Source of the DNA: Candidatus Poribacteria bacterium
GTDB taxonomy: Bacteria > Poribacteria > DTPJ01 > WJIO01
Assembly: GCA_014730235.1 (NCBI GenBank)
Contig: WJIO01000047.1
Location: 1 to 13,477 of the forward strand
DNA length: 13,477 nt
Direction: 5' to 3'
Under the pieces are notes generated by a model. The model saw only the letters and a list, made by a program, of their open reading frames with translations. It searched no databases and had not been told where the DNA came from. Positions 1-7,865 of the stretch are shown one piece after another. The translations under genes were made by a program, and so were the position numbers. Each line of letters starts with the position of its first letter. Within the stretch, counting starts at the first letter, position 1.

Positions 1-1
1 A

Positions 2-760
2 ATTGCCATGTCTCAGGCAAAGAAATATGATACTAACATTATTTGTCCTATACTTGAAAAACAGGGAGATACGGTTTATAATTCGGCAGTTGTTATAGAT
101 CGCAAGGGCCAGGTTGTGGGTGCATACCACAAACTGCATCCTGTTACCACAAGCTTTGACTTTACTGTATTTGAAAGCGGTGTGACTCCCGGTAGGGAAC
201 TAAAGGTTTTTGATCTGGATTTTGGCCGCATTGGTATGCTTATCTGCTTTGACATTCAGTGGCCTAAAGACTGGGCAAAGCTGGGAGAAATGGGAGCGGA
301 AATAGTCTTCTGGTCGTCAGCCTATGACGGAGGTATTCCCCTGCAAACCAGGGCCTGGGAAAATCACTACTACGTGGTTTCGTCTGTAAGAACCCATCGA
401 GCCCGGATAATTGATATTACCGGTGAGATACTGCTTATGGGCGGTTCGCGAACTCCGGTTCTTGGTATGGAGATAGATCTGGAAAAGAAGTATTTCCACA
501 GCGATTTTAACGCTTCACAGATACCGGCTATTAAAGAAAAATATGGACGAGATGTAATTGTCAAGTATTACCATGACGAAGGTGGAATAACTGTTGAGTC
601 AAATAATGAAAAGGTTACGGTGCCGGATTTGATGAAAGAATTCGATCTGGAACTGGTTCCCGACTATATAGCGCGTCATGATAAAGCTGAAATTTTTACA
701 AGAGAGGGCAAAAATCCTGAACCCCAGGAACCCAGAAAAACAAAAGCACAGTATGTGTAA
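2..760 (+). CDS. Nitrilase/carbon-nitrogen hydrolase family protein, 5'-truncated by window edge
   Basis: A nitrilase-superfamily amidase or amidohydrolase, expected to hydrolyse a non-peptide C-N bond in the cytoplasm; the substrate cannot be read from sequence. Numbering from the Met encoded at position 8, the catalytic Lys is K42 in GAYHKLHP and the nucleophilic Cys is C80 in GMLICFDIQWP, with the usual spacing and a FESG segment (E56) between. The first catalytic Glu lies upstream of the window. The frame stays open to the window edge and the visible start matches the middle of the fold (NIICPILEK strand), so the Met at 8 is probably internal and the gene partial. After the core there is an extra tail of about 80 residues ending in a charged, Pro-rich stretch. 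The next gene follows after 43 bases on the same strand. Family call firm, function unknown. Confidence 0.88.
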   Translation: MAMSQAKKYDTNIICPILEKQGDTVYNSAVVIDRKGQVVGAYHKLHPVTTSFDFTVFESGVTPGRELKVFDLDFGRIGMLICFDIQWPKDWAKLGEMGAEIVFWSSAYDGGIPLQTRAWENHYYVVSSVRTHRARIIDITGEILLMGGSRTPVLGMEIDLEKKYFHSDFNASQIPAIKEKYGRDVIVKYYHDEGGITVESNNEKVTVPDLMKEFDLELVPDYIARHDKAEIFTREGKNPEPQEPRKTKAQYV

Positions 761-803
761 TTAATCGCTGTAAAGTGAATTTGCAACATATCAAGGTGGT
801 ATA

Positions 804-1823
804 ATGAATCCTGAAACCATAGATATATTATCATCAGATGATTTAATTGAGATTCGTGAATATCATTTTTCCAGGCTTACTGAGCTTTATTCAGGTAAAA
901 AACCTGAGCGCGTGTTTTGTCTTAACGGTATAGGTGCAGGAACATCTGTCGATGCCTATAAAGAGCCGGAAAAATGGGTGGAAGGAGCACTGGATAATCT
1001 GGCAACAGTTGCAGAAAAAGGTATAGACCGAAAGCTTTTCCGCCCCCTTGTTATAGAGTATGGTGTTTATGGAGTCCACTTCATAGATCGGATATTCAGG
1101 GCTAATGTATATTTTCATGGAGATCAATGGTGGGTTGACCTGCTGGAAAATCCAGTAGGAACGCTGGAATATCCCGACCTGGAAAAAGACGAAACATGGA
1201 ATCTTGCCAAAAGGGCTGCAAAGGCTTTCGTGGACACCGGTGTCAAAGCACCTCTTTTCGGGCTTCCAACTCTTTCCAGTGCCCTTAATATCGGTGTGAA
1301 TTTATACGGTGAAAAATTGCTTATATCCATGCTGACCGATCCCGAAGCTGCGAGACATGACCTGCAAATAATCAATGATTTAATTTGTGATCTCCATCGC
1401 TGGTACTTGGAAAACATACCTTTGCAGCAGTTGCAAATGGTGGTGGCGGGGCATCGTACTCAGCCAAGGGGATATGGTCAGCTATGCGGATGCACATGTC
1501 ATTTACTCTCAGCAGGATTATACAGAGACTTTATAGCACCCCTGGACGATCAATTGCTTTCGGTATATCCCAACGGCGGGATGATACATCTCTGCGGGAT
1601 ACACACCCAGCATATACCTGTATGGAGAGAAATGAAGTCAGTCAGGGCTATACAGGTCAATGACAGAGCCAGCGAGGATCTGGAGACATATTTTAACGAA
1701 TTAAGAGACGACCAGATAATATACCTGAATACAACCCCGACAATGACTCCAGATCGGGGTATAGAGATAACCAATGGTAGAAGATTGGTTTTAGTCGGGG
1801 AATTTCCCGAATATTGTCAATAA
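804..1823 (+). CDS. Uroporphyrinogen decarboxylase-like (UroD/MtaA-type) protein
   Basis: A 339-residue protein of the UroD superfamily, which holds haem-pathway decarboxylases and the zinc-dependent methyltransferases that pass methyl groups between corrinoids and thiols (MtaA/MtbA/CmuA type). I favour the methyltransferase-like side: GGMIHLCGIHTQHI carries the H262-x-C264 zinc-type pair at the position typical of MtaA-like proteins, followed by a strand and VNDRASEDLE. An unusual CGCTC cluster (C228, C230, C232) lies just before it, and a further Cys (C338) sits at the C-terminus, where MtaA-like proteins often have their third ligand. The N-terminal RPLVIEYGVYGVHFIDRIFRA segment lacks an obvious canonical UroD substrate-arginine motif. 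An AAGGTGGT ribosome site precedes the ATG. Neighbours are a nitrilase-like gene upstream and a HIT gene 9 bases downstream, suggesting an operon. No corrinoid protein is visible, so the substrate is open. Confidence 0.75.
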   Translation: MNPETIDILSSDDLIEIREYHFSRLTELYSGKKPERVFCLNGIGAGTSVDAYKEPEKWVEGALDNLATVAEKGIDRKLFRPLVIEYGVYGVHFIDRIFRANVYFHGDQWWVDLLENPVGTLEYPDLEKDETWNLAKRAAKAFVDTGVKAPLFGLPTLSSALNIGVNLYGEKLLISMLTDPEAARHDLQIINDLICDLHRWYLENIPLQQLQMVVAGHRTQPRGYGQLCGCTCHLLSAGLYRDFIAPLDDQLLSVYPNGGMIHLCGIHTQHIPVWREMKSVRAIQVNDRASEDLETYFNELRDDQIIYLNTTPTMTPDRGIEITNGRRLVLVGEFPEYCQ

Positions 1824-1832
1824 AGGTGAAAT

Positions 1833-2324
1833 ATGCGAAAAAATCTTTTTGTACCCGGCAAGCTGGAATATGCCAGGGGAAAAAATAGACCTGATGTGGA
1901 TTGCATACTCTGTGCGATTGTAGCAGAAAGCGATAAAGTGGAAAAATTGGAGGTATACAGATCGGAGCTTTTTGTGGTTTCCCTGAATATATATCCATAT
2001 ACACCAGGTCACATGATGGTATTTCCAAAACGACACGTTAAAGACATCAGGGAATTAACTGATGAAGAAATAACAGAACTTCACATAGTAAGAAAGCTAT
2101 GTCTCGATGTACTGGATCAAATTTATACACCTCATGGTTACAACTTGGGTTATAATATGGGTGATGCCGCCGGAGCAAGTATCCAGCACCTGCATCTGCA
2201 TATTGTACCAAGATACCATAAGGAAACAGGATTTATTGATATTATCGCCGGTGCTAAAATAATTGTGGAAGATCCAAATGTAAGTCTTGCGAAAATCAGG
2301 AAGGGTTTCACAAAGATGAAATAA
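1833..2324 (+). CDS. HIT family protein (Ap4A phosphorylase/hydrolase-like)
   Basis: A 163-residue histidine-triad protein, expected to act on nucleoside phosphates or dinucleoside polyphosphates through a covalent nucleotidyl-His intermediate. The signature reads QHLHLHIVPRY, with H119, H121 (the catalytic middle His) and H123. An N-terminal CILC pair (C24, C27) and H68 in the PKRHV segment fit the structural zinc site found in many HIT proteins, and YPYTPGHMMVFPKRHV is the typical HIT strand pair. The version GASIQHLHLHIVPRY resembles the longer Ap4A-phosphorylase-like HIT proteins of actinobacteria and Thermotogales more than plain HinT. The Shine-Dalgarno AAAGGTG overlaps the TAA stop of the preceding gene, so translation is probably coupled. 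The product ends before a transposon-like element whose hairpin could terminate the operon. Confidence 0.9.
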   Translation: MRKNLFVPGKLEYARGKNRPDVDCILCAIVAESDKVEKLEVYRSELFVVSLNIYPYTPGHMMVFPKRHVKDIRELTDEEITELHIVRKLCLDVLDQIYTPHGYNLGYNMGDAAGASIQHLHLHIVPRYHKETGFIDIIAGAKIIVEDPNVSLAKIRKGFTKMK

Positions 2325-2328
2325 ATCT

Positions 2329-2351
2329 GGCTTTTCCAAGTTTAGTTTAGA
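2329..2351 (+). repeat. Possible degenerate solo terminal repeat of the GGCTCTTCC element family
   Basis: Immediately after the HIT stop codon, GGCTTTTCCAAGTTTAGTTT and three more bases align without gaps to the terminal repeat of the elements described below, with about 17 of 23 identical positions. It lies only 7 bases before the left end of the 2359-2478 copy. It may be a relic of an older copy into which the newer one inserted. No matching right end is visible, so chance or partial erosion is possible. Confidence 0.35.
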
Positions 2352-2358
2352 AATAATT

Positions 2359-2478
2359 GGATCTTCCGGGTTAAGTGTGGTTATAATTGAAAATTCCCTC
2401 AGCTTGTCATTCCTGCGGAAGCAGGAATGACAGCATAAAGAAGTTTTTTATCTTTACCACACTGAACCCGGAAGATCC
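2359..2478. mobile_element. MITE-like non-autonomous element, copy A (120 bp)
   Basis: A 120-bp palindromic element between the convergent HIT and recJ genes. Its left end (2359-2381, beginning GGATCTTCCGGG) and right end (2456-2478) are inverted copies matching at 22 of 23 positions. The flanks are AAATAATT (2351-2358) and AAATAAAT (2479-2486), a 7-of-8 match that looks like an 8-bp target duplication with one change. Inside is a GTCATTCCTGC hairpin. The sequence between ends and hairpin (for example TATAATTGAAAATTC on the left) recurs in the copies at 10302 and 11634. It encodes nothing. Termini beginning GG with 8-bp AT-rich duplications are what I know of the ISL3 family; that assignment is inference. 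Confidence 0.85.
2405..2432. repeat. Inner hairpin of copy A, possible bidirectional terminator
   Basis: TGTCATTCCTGC and its exact reverse complement form a 12-bp stem with a GGAA tetraloop. On the + strand it is followed 8 bases later by AAGTTTTTTATC, so it could end HIT-operon transcripts. It lies between convergent genes, where a two-way terminator would be useful. This short palindrome type is widespread in intergenic regions of many bacteria. The termination role is inferred. Confidence 0.5.
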
Positions 2479-2590
2479 AAATAAATTAAAGAAATTAAGG
2501 CTTAATCTCTGCATAAATCATGACGACTCCCCCTCTTATATCTTAGTCATTATTTTATGAAAAATTTTTATAATATTTTCGCAAATTTGC

Positions 2591-5146
2591 TTATGTTATT
2601 ACCTCTAGAAGGATTTTACGAATATCATCAGCCGTTTTTCGGGATATAAAATGTGAGAATTTCTCCCATTCCCGTTTTAGTTTATCACCCGTTAAATAAA
2701 TTTGTGATTGGCTTAAATCACGCTTCTGATCTCCTGTATCTAAAAGTGAAACAGCAGTTTTACCATTCTCCTGGTGTCGTTTTACCAGTTCTATCTCTTC
2801 AAATACAGATATGGATTTAGAAACGATTAGATCTTTTGCCCCTTCCAGATTTATATTCATGGCTATATCTTCTATGTAAATCTTGTTGCTGTTCCTGCTT
2901 TCAGCTAATTCTTTTGCCTTTCTGTATACATTGGCAAGAATTTTACGATCCGGGTATTCCTGATTTAATAACATGGTAAGGTAATCTATATCTTTGTTGT
3001 TAAATATAAGGTGGACATATATTGGTTCGTCAGTTTCTATGGCTGGAACGCAGAACTTAATAAATAACTCCCTTGTTGGAACAGGATGACAGAATACCAG
3101 ATGTTTAAGCTCTGGAAGGGTTTCTTCAAAGGGCACACTTGAAGCTATTACATCAATTTCCCCCTGGGAAAAATCTCTTTTTATATTAAATTTCTCCTCT
3201 TCTGGTGTTATATTATAGCATGATACCAGCTTGGTTTTTGCCGAATATTTAGCTATGATTTTACCCAGTTGATCAACAGCCGCATCGTCCCGCACATACA
3301 TTAATATTTTTTCATCCATACTCAGCAGTTTTTTTATGTGTTTTTCTTTGTCAGGTATATTGCGTCGATCTGCTATCTTAAGCTGGGAAAGATCCATAAT
3401 TTCTGCCGATGCAGCCATTAGTTTATATTCATCCTCTATATTATTTATAATTATCTCATTAATAACCAGTTGGACAAAACGGTTTCCATTCCATTCATTA
3501 ATATTTGGTCGGCAGGCTACATCAATGGTTACACTGGAATCATAAAGCTCTTTTTCTAACTCACCTTTTCTGAAAGCTATGGATCTAAAGGCGAATTTGC
3601 CATCTGACAGAGTTAATTGCAGATGTGCGTCGTTGTTGCCAACTGTTCTGGGGTAGCCCTGTAATGAAAGGCCATGAATTGATACCTGTGGACTTGGATT
3701 ACCCAATCCATAAGGTTCAAGTAAGTTCAGATTTTCCACTGCTGCTTCTGAAAGTTGATCCAGGGATGTCTCCATATCAATAATCACCTTAGGGCTTAAG
3801 TCTTCTGGTGTAAGCACCTCATCCATAACATTGGAAAATTCCTGGCGGAATTTTCCAATGTTATGTTTTGCTATGGATAATCCCGCAGCAGCTTTGTGTC
3901 CCCCAAAGGTTTCCAGGAGATGAGAGCATCTTTGCAGAGCATGGAAAATATCAAATTCCGGTATACTTCGGGCTGATCCTCGTCCTTCATCTCCTTCGAG
4001 GGATATAACAATGGCCGGCCTATAGTATCTTTCCTGAAGCCTGGAAGCTACTATACCCACAACCCCGGGATGCCATCCATCGTCAGCTAATATTATACCC
4101 TTTTCCCTGGACAAATCATATTTCTTAAGCTGATCAATAGCCGCATTCAGAATATTGCGTTCAATATTCTGTCTTTCTTTGTTTGCTTCATCCAGCTTTT
4201 TTGCAATGTCCAGGGCTTCTTCATAAGAATCGGTTGTAAGTAGTTTTACCGCGCAGTGGGCGGTATCAATACGGCCTGCGGCGTTTATTCTTGGCCCTAA
4301 TCTGAAACCTACAGTCCAGCTATTTACCGATCCTTCATTAACTCCTGCTACTTCACAAAGGGCCCTTATACCTGTGCGTTCCATTTTATTCAGAATATCC
4401 AGGCCGTATTTGGCGATGATCCTGTTTTCACCGATGAGAGGAACTACATCGGCAATAGTTCCCAGAGCTACAAGATCAAACTGCTTTTTCAGGAAATCCT
4501 GATTATCACCTGTGTTATCTCCAAGTAATCCTTGGACCAGCTTAAAGGCAACTCCAACACCAGCTAACTCACAAAACGGATAATGACAGGATTGGAGTTT
4601 TGGATTTATAACCACAAGGGCCGGAGGAATTTCTTCACCAGGTTCATGGTGATCTGTAATAATTAAGTCAATTCCTGCTTCATTGGCTATTCGTACTTCG
4701 TCAATTGCGCTGATGCCGCAGTCCACTGTTATAAGCAGATTACAACCTTTGCTACTCAAATCCTTTATTCCTTCAGAACTGAGACCGTAACCCTCATCCA
4801 GACGGTGAGGTATATAATAATCCACGTTAGCACCAAGATGTCTAAGGCATGTAAGCAAGAGTGATACGGATGTGGTTCCATCAACATCATAATCACCATA
4901 AAGCCATATCTTTTCGCCTTTATCTATAGCCCTTTTAATACGGTCAACGGCATCGGATATACCGTTCATCATTGAAGGAGGATGAAGATACGAAAGCTTC
5001 GGATAAAGGAATCGCCGGCCTTCGTCAGAATCTTTTATACCCCTGTTTACCATAAGTTGAGCGATTAAATATGGTATATTGAGTTCAGAAGCCAATTTCT
5101 TGCTGAGTTCTTCATCAGGTTTTTTAGACTGCCATATTTTTCTCAT
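2591..5146 (-). CDS. recJ: Single-stranded-DNA-specific 5'-3' exonuclease RecJ, long form
   Basis: RecJ degrades single-stranded DNA 5' to 3' in recombinational and mismatch repair. All DHH/DHHA1 motifs are present: GDYDVDG (84-90), VDCGI (from 141), the DHH triad in ITDHHEPGE (165-167), LGTIADVVPL (D233), GPRINAAGRID (285-293), WHPGVVGIVASR (358-369) and the DHHA1 substrate motif GGHKAAAG (415-422). An OB-like region follows. At 851 residues it is much longer than the E. coli enzyme (about 577) and longer than the roughly 780-residue Firmicutes type; the last 280 or so residues are a divergent C-terminal extension. The ATG at 5146 is supported by the typical N-terminus (RKIWQSK...LMVNRGI), although no clear Shine-Dalgarno precedes it. 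It lies 35 bases after an 89-codon gene and is probably co-transcribed with it and the HAD gene. Confidence 0.96.
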   Translation of the reverse strand: MRKIWQSKKPDEELSKKLASELNIPYLIAQLMVNRGIKDSDEGRRFLYPKLSYLHPPSMMNGISDAVDRIKRAIDKGEKIWLYGDYDVDGTTSVSLLLTCLRHLGANVDYYIPHRLDEGYGLSSEGIKDLSSKGCNLLITVDCGISAIDEVRIANEAGIDLIITDHHEPGEEIPPALVVINPKLQSCHYPFCELAGVGVAFKLVQGLLGDNTGDNQDFLKKQFDLVALGTIADVVPLIGENRIIAKYGLDILNKMERTGIRALCEVAGVNEGSVNSWTVGFRLGPRINAAGRIDTAHCAVKLLTTDSYEEALDIAKKLDEANKERQNIERNILNAAIDQLKKYDLSREKGIILADDGWHPGVVGIVASRLQERYYRPAIVISLEGDEGRGSARSIPEFDIFHALQRCSHLLETFGGHKAAAGLSIAKHNIGKFRQEFSNVMDEVLTPEDLSPKVIIDMETSLDQLSEAAVENLNLLEPYGLGNPSPQVSIHGLSLQGYPRTVGNNDAHLQLTLSDGKFAFRSIAFRKGELEKELYDSSVTIDVACRPNINEWNGNRFVQLVINEIIINNIEDEYKLMAASAEIMDLSQLKIADRRNIPDKEKHIKKLLSMDEKILMYVRDDAAVDQLGKIIAKYSAKTKLVSCYNITPEEEKFNIKRDFSQGEIDVIASSVPFEETLPELKHLVFCHPVPTRELFIKFCVPAIETDEPIYVHLIFNNKDIDYLTMLLNQEYPDRKILANVYRKAKELAESRNSNKIYIEDIAMNINLEGAKDLIVSKSISVFEEIELVKRHQENGKTAVSLLDTGDQKRDLSQSQIYLTGDKLKREWEKFSHFISRKTADDIRKILLEVIT

Positions 5147-5181
5147 TTTATTTCGGATGGAATTAATTGGAGATTTATTTA

Positions 5182-5451
5182 TTACTCTTGAGCTTCCGCA
5201 TTAGCTTGTTCCGCTTGAGGTGGTTGCTCTTCCTGGGGTTGTTGTGCTGGTGCAGCTTGTTCTGTTGGAGGTGTGGCTCTCCAGGCCTGTTCAAGCTTAT
5301 CCAGATGTTCCAGCAAAGCATAAACCTGTGAAGCGAGATGTGCGGCTGTTAGATTTTCATCCATAACGCCTTCAACGCTTTCCTTTACCGCTTCTTTTGC
5401 CTTAACGATATCTGATATAAGGTTATAATCAATCTGTGACATTAACATCAT
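5182..5451 (-). CDS. Small hypothetical protein with Pro/Gln/Ala/Glu-rich tail (89 aa)
   Basis: I do not recognise this protein. The first 60 residues look helical (repeated KAKEAVKESVEG and HLASQVYALLEHLDKLEQAW patterns), with no Cys and no membrane segment. From about residue 60 the chain turns into a low-complexity, probably disordered tail rich in P, Q, A and E. A strong AGAGGAG ribosome site precedes it. The ATG at 5451 is only 4 bases from AGGAG, the next ATG at 5448 is 7 bases away and a third is at 5442, so the true start may be one or three codons later. It lies 19 bases after the HAD stop and 35 before recJ, so it is probably in their operon. The good ribosome site and tight spacing make it a credible gene. 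Confidence 0.72.
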   Translation of the reverse strand: MMLMSQIDYNLISDIVKAKEAVKESVEGVMDENLTAAHLASQVYALLEHLDKLEQAWRATPPTEQAAPAQQPQEEQPPQAEQANAEAQE

Positions 5452-5470
5452 TTTTCTCCTCTATTTTGTT

Positions 5471-6295
5471 TCATAATATTTGTTCAATAATCTGAGCTAC
5501 TCCACTATCTTCATTGGACGGAGCTATTATTAAATCATCAAATCTTCCTGTCATATCTTTCTTGATTTCATCTGAGGCGTTATCCATAAGCACCTTGCCG
5601 CCTGCAACTTCCAGCATTGGTAGATCGCTGTAATTATCACCAAAGGCCATGGTCTGTTTAATTGGTATATTCAGTATTCTGCAAAGCTCAATAAGGGCTT
5701 TACCTTTGTCAACGCCTTTTGCATTAAGCTCTACATATTCAGGATTTGTCCGGGTTATATTAGCTTCATTCCCCCACTTCTGGACAAACTGCTGGTAGAC
5801 TTGTTCCCGCATTTCGGGCTTTACAATGGTAATCAGCTTGGTAGGTTGAGTATTTTCAATTATTTGATAGAAATCACGGGCAAAGGTAAAGGTTGCTCCG
5901 GTCTGATTATGGTATATATCAGTGTATTTATCCTGTTTCATAGCAAGAATTTTATCGGGATAATGAACAGTCAAACACCATCCCATATTTCTGGTGAATT
6001 CCATAACCCTGTCAACCATACCCGAAGGTATTGGTATATGATAAAGCAGTTCCCGTTTTCCGTCAATCTTTTCACCGCATACAATAGCACCAACGCAGGC
6101 TATAATTGGATCGTAGATTTCAAGTATATCTGAAAAGTTATCTATGGTTTCCACCTCCCGACCTGAAGCCAGTATAACATATATACCTTTTTTCTGGCAT
6201 TCTTTCAGGATTTCGTAGTTGCGGTGTGGTACTTTATGCTCATTGTCAAGAAGGGTTTTATCCAGATCAATGGCTAAGAGTTTATACTTGGACAT
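5471..6295 (-). CDS. Cof-type HAD-IIB family phosphatase
   Basis: A 274-residue haloacid-dehalogenase phosphatase of the Cof/YidA type, cytoplasmic, normally acting on sugar phosphates, nucleotide-like phosphates or other phosphometabolites. Motif I is D10-L-D12-K-T14 (AIDLDKTLL; the usual Gly is Lys here), motif II is S44 in LASGRE, motif III is K197 in AKGVDKGKAL and motif IV is GDNYSDLPML with D220, N221 and D224. Residues of roughly 85-185 form the type-IIB cap. The length and the KGVDKGKAL signature are normal for the family. The start has a GAGGATGGA ribosome site. It heads the probable HAD - 89-aa - recJ operon, 92 bases after the sulfatase stop; substrate is not deducible. Confidence 0.93.
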   Translation of the reverse strand: MSKYKLLAIDLDKTLLDNEHKVPHRNYEILKECQKKGIYVILASGREVETIDNFSDILEIYDPIIACVGAIVCGEKIDGKRELLYHIPIPSGMVDRVMEFTRNMGWCLTVHYPDKILAMKQDKYTDIYHNQTGATFTFARDFYQIIENTQPTKLITIVKPEMREQVYQQFVQKWGNEANITRTNPEYVELNAKGVDKGKALIELCRILNIPIKQTMAFGDNYSDLPMLEVAGGKVLMDNASDEIKKDMTGRFDDLIIAPSNEDSGVAQIIEQIL

Positions 6296-6387
6296 ATTTC
6301 CATCCTCAGATTTATTCTTGTATTTAAATTACGAAACTAAATGGATTAATGCTTTTATTCCGGATAAAATAACAAAACATTAAAATA

Positions 6388-7779
6388 TCAGTATGCACCA
6401 GTTCTCAACGGAAATTGTTTTTCCGCATCAAACCAACGGGATAGCATTTCATGCCTCATCATATTCAGAATATCCTCATAATTTTCATCGTTTGCCAGGT
6501 CATTCAATTCATATGGATCATTTTTAAGATCGAATAAAATCTCTCTACCCTTATTGTTACGACAGTATTTATATTCCAGAGTGCGGACAGTTCGCCATGA
6601 TATTCTGAATGGGTCTTTGAATTCCATGAGTATAGAGTTTCTTGGTTTATATTCCTGCTTCTGTAATGCCGGTTTAATGGAGTGTCCCTGAACAATTCGG
6701 GGTGTTTGTATACCGCAGTAGTCAAGTATAGTGGGAACAATATCAACCTGTTCCACAAGATGGTCTATAACCATCCCCGGATCAATAACTCCCGGATAAC
6801 TTATTAAAAATGGCACATGTATGCAACTATCGTATCCCGGCGCGCCCTTACCTGTCAAAGCATGATCCCCCAGGTGTTCACCGTGATCTGACAGAAATAT
6901 CATCATTGTATTATCCCTAAGCCCCTCTTCTTCCAGGGTTTTCATTATCCGTCCAATCTGGTCGTCTATATGGGTTATCAGGGCATAATAATAAGCTACC
7001 ATTTTCTTTAACTGCTCAGGTGGAATATCGGCGGCACGTCCTCTATCATTCTCACTCATGCGGGGAAGCGGCATATTCTCTATATCATACATATGCACAA
7101 ATCGGGCGGGTGGGTTTATAGGGGCGTGAGGTGCATATATACCCGCAAAGGCGAAGAATCTATCATCTTTATGCTGTTTTATGTATTCGCATGTTTCAGA
7201 AGCCACAAAAGCGGTATGAGTCAAATCCTCATCTGATTCCCATATATACGGCGTTAAAGCTCCTCGAGGTGGTTTATTGTTATCCGGTTGGTTAGCGGCT
7301 GGAGGAAGAGCTACCCGGCAGTTATATACCTGATCCGGCGCAATGCTTTCCACCCATTTAATATAAGCATCGTCATAACATCCCGGTTCATCCGACAAAA
7401 TCAAAGTATCAAAACCATAATCGGGATGGGGATCTTTGTGATCCCGGTTGGAATGATTCCAGAAGTGCAACTTGCCGATATTGGCCGTATGATAACCATA
7501 AGGCTTGAGAATTTTGTTTACTGTAAGGGTATCCTCAGGCAATTGTATGCCGTTGCATGTGCATCCCAGAGCTGATGGATATTGTCCAGTCATGAGACTC
7601 ATGCGACTGGGCATACATACCGGATTATTGGTGAAGCAGTTGGTAAAAACCGCGCCTTCTGATGCCATTTTATCCAGATTTGGAGTATGTATAAGATCAT
7701 TACCTGTGCATCTTAATGTATCCCATCTCTGTTGATCTGTATGGATTATAAGGATATTTGGTCGTTTTAAAGAACGCAT
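6388..7779 (-). CDS. Formylglycine-dependent sulfatase (arylsulfatase family)
   Basis: A 463-residue sulfatase that hydrolyses sulfate esters using a Cys-derived formylglycine. The maturation motif is C55-M-P-S-R59 in NPVCMPSRMSLMTGQ. Metal and active-site residues follow: D15 (IIHTDQQRWD), K103 and H105 (IGKLHF), H218 (YAPHAP), D298-H299 in FLSDHGEHLGDH and K311 (TGKG). There is no signal peptide: the N-terminus MRSLKRPNILII enters the core directly, so the enzyme is probably cytoplasmic. The frame can extend to a GTG at 7809, but I chose the ATG at 7779 because GGAGGAT lies 5-6 bases upstream and the protein begins as family members do; the GTG would overlap a hairpin arm. It follows the SPI and Gfo/Idh/MocA genes on the same strand, which suggests breakdown of a sulfated sugar or sugar derivative. 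Confidence 0.94.
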   Translation of the reverse strand: MRSLKRPNILIIHTDQQRWDTLRCTGNDLIHTPNLDKMASEGAVFTNCFTNNPVCMPSRMSLMTGQYPSALGCTCNGIQLPEDTLTVNKILKPYGYHTANIGKLHFWNHSNRDHKDPHPDYGFDTLILSDEPGCYDDAYIKWVESIAPDQVYNCRVALPPAANQPDNNKPPRGALTPYIWESDEDLTHTAFVASETCEYIKQHKDDRFFAFAGIYAPHAPINPPARFVHMYDIENMPLPRMSENDRGRAADIPPEQLKKMVAYYYALITHIDDQIGRIMKTLEEEGLRDNTMMIFLSDHGEHLGDHALTGKGAPGYDSCIHVPFLISYPGVIDPGMVIDHLVEQVDIVPTILDYCGIQTPRIVQGHSIKPALQKQEYKPRNSILMEFKDPFRISWRTVRTLEYKYCRNNKGREILFDLKNDPYELNDLANDENYEDILNMMRHEMLSRWFDAEKQFPLRTGAY

Positions 7780-7782
7780 CAG

Positions 7783-7789
7783 ATCCTCC
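7783..7789 (-). promoter_or_regulatory. Ribosome binding site deciding the sulfatase start
   Basis: GGAGGAT on the minus strand sits just upstream of the ATG at 7779. It lies inside the longer reading frame that would begin at the GTG at 7809, so it favours the shorter protein. Confidence 0.75.
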
Positions 7790-7808
7790 AGAAAAACTCT
7801 GTAAAACA

Positions 7809-7846
7809 CATAGAGGGCAGGCTTTTATAAAAGCCTGCCCTCTATG
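7809..7846 (-). terminator. Perfect 18-bp-arm hairpin between SPI and sulfatase genes
   Basis: CATAGAGGGCAGGCTTTT (7809-7826) and its exact reverse complement (7829-7846) are separated by two bases. It lies 19 bases after the stop of the upstream TIM-barrel gene. The minus-strand side is followed by only a weak T run (GTGTTTTAC), while the opposite strand has AAATTTTTAT. It is probably a transcription terminator or an mRNA-stabilising stem partly insulating the sulfatase gene. It is not related to the GTCATTCC repeats. Confidence 0.65.
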
Positions 7847-7865
7847 AAATTTTTATATGAACTTA

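Noticed and set aside
317-564. Minus-strand frames inside the nitrilase gene
   Set aside because: They are antisense to a clearly conserved protein and resemble nothing; the same applies to the other short frames opposite UroD, HAD, sulfatase, SPI, Gfo, nth and obg.
2581-2590. GCAAATTTGC palindrome at the recJ stop
   Set aside because: A perfect 10-base palindrome, but too short and AT-rich to claim as a terminator or operator.
6353-6369. TTTTAT-TCCGG-ATAAAA inverted repeat between sulfatase and HAD genes
   Set aside because: Only six A:T pairs, easily by chance in AT-rich spacer; no T run or promoter fit strong enough to call.
7780-7809. GTG start giving a 473-residue sulfatase
   Set aside because: The extra ten residues are not conserved-looking, the GTG overlaps the end of a perfect hairpin, and GGAGGAT directs translation to the ATG at 7779.
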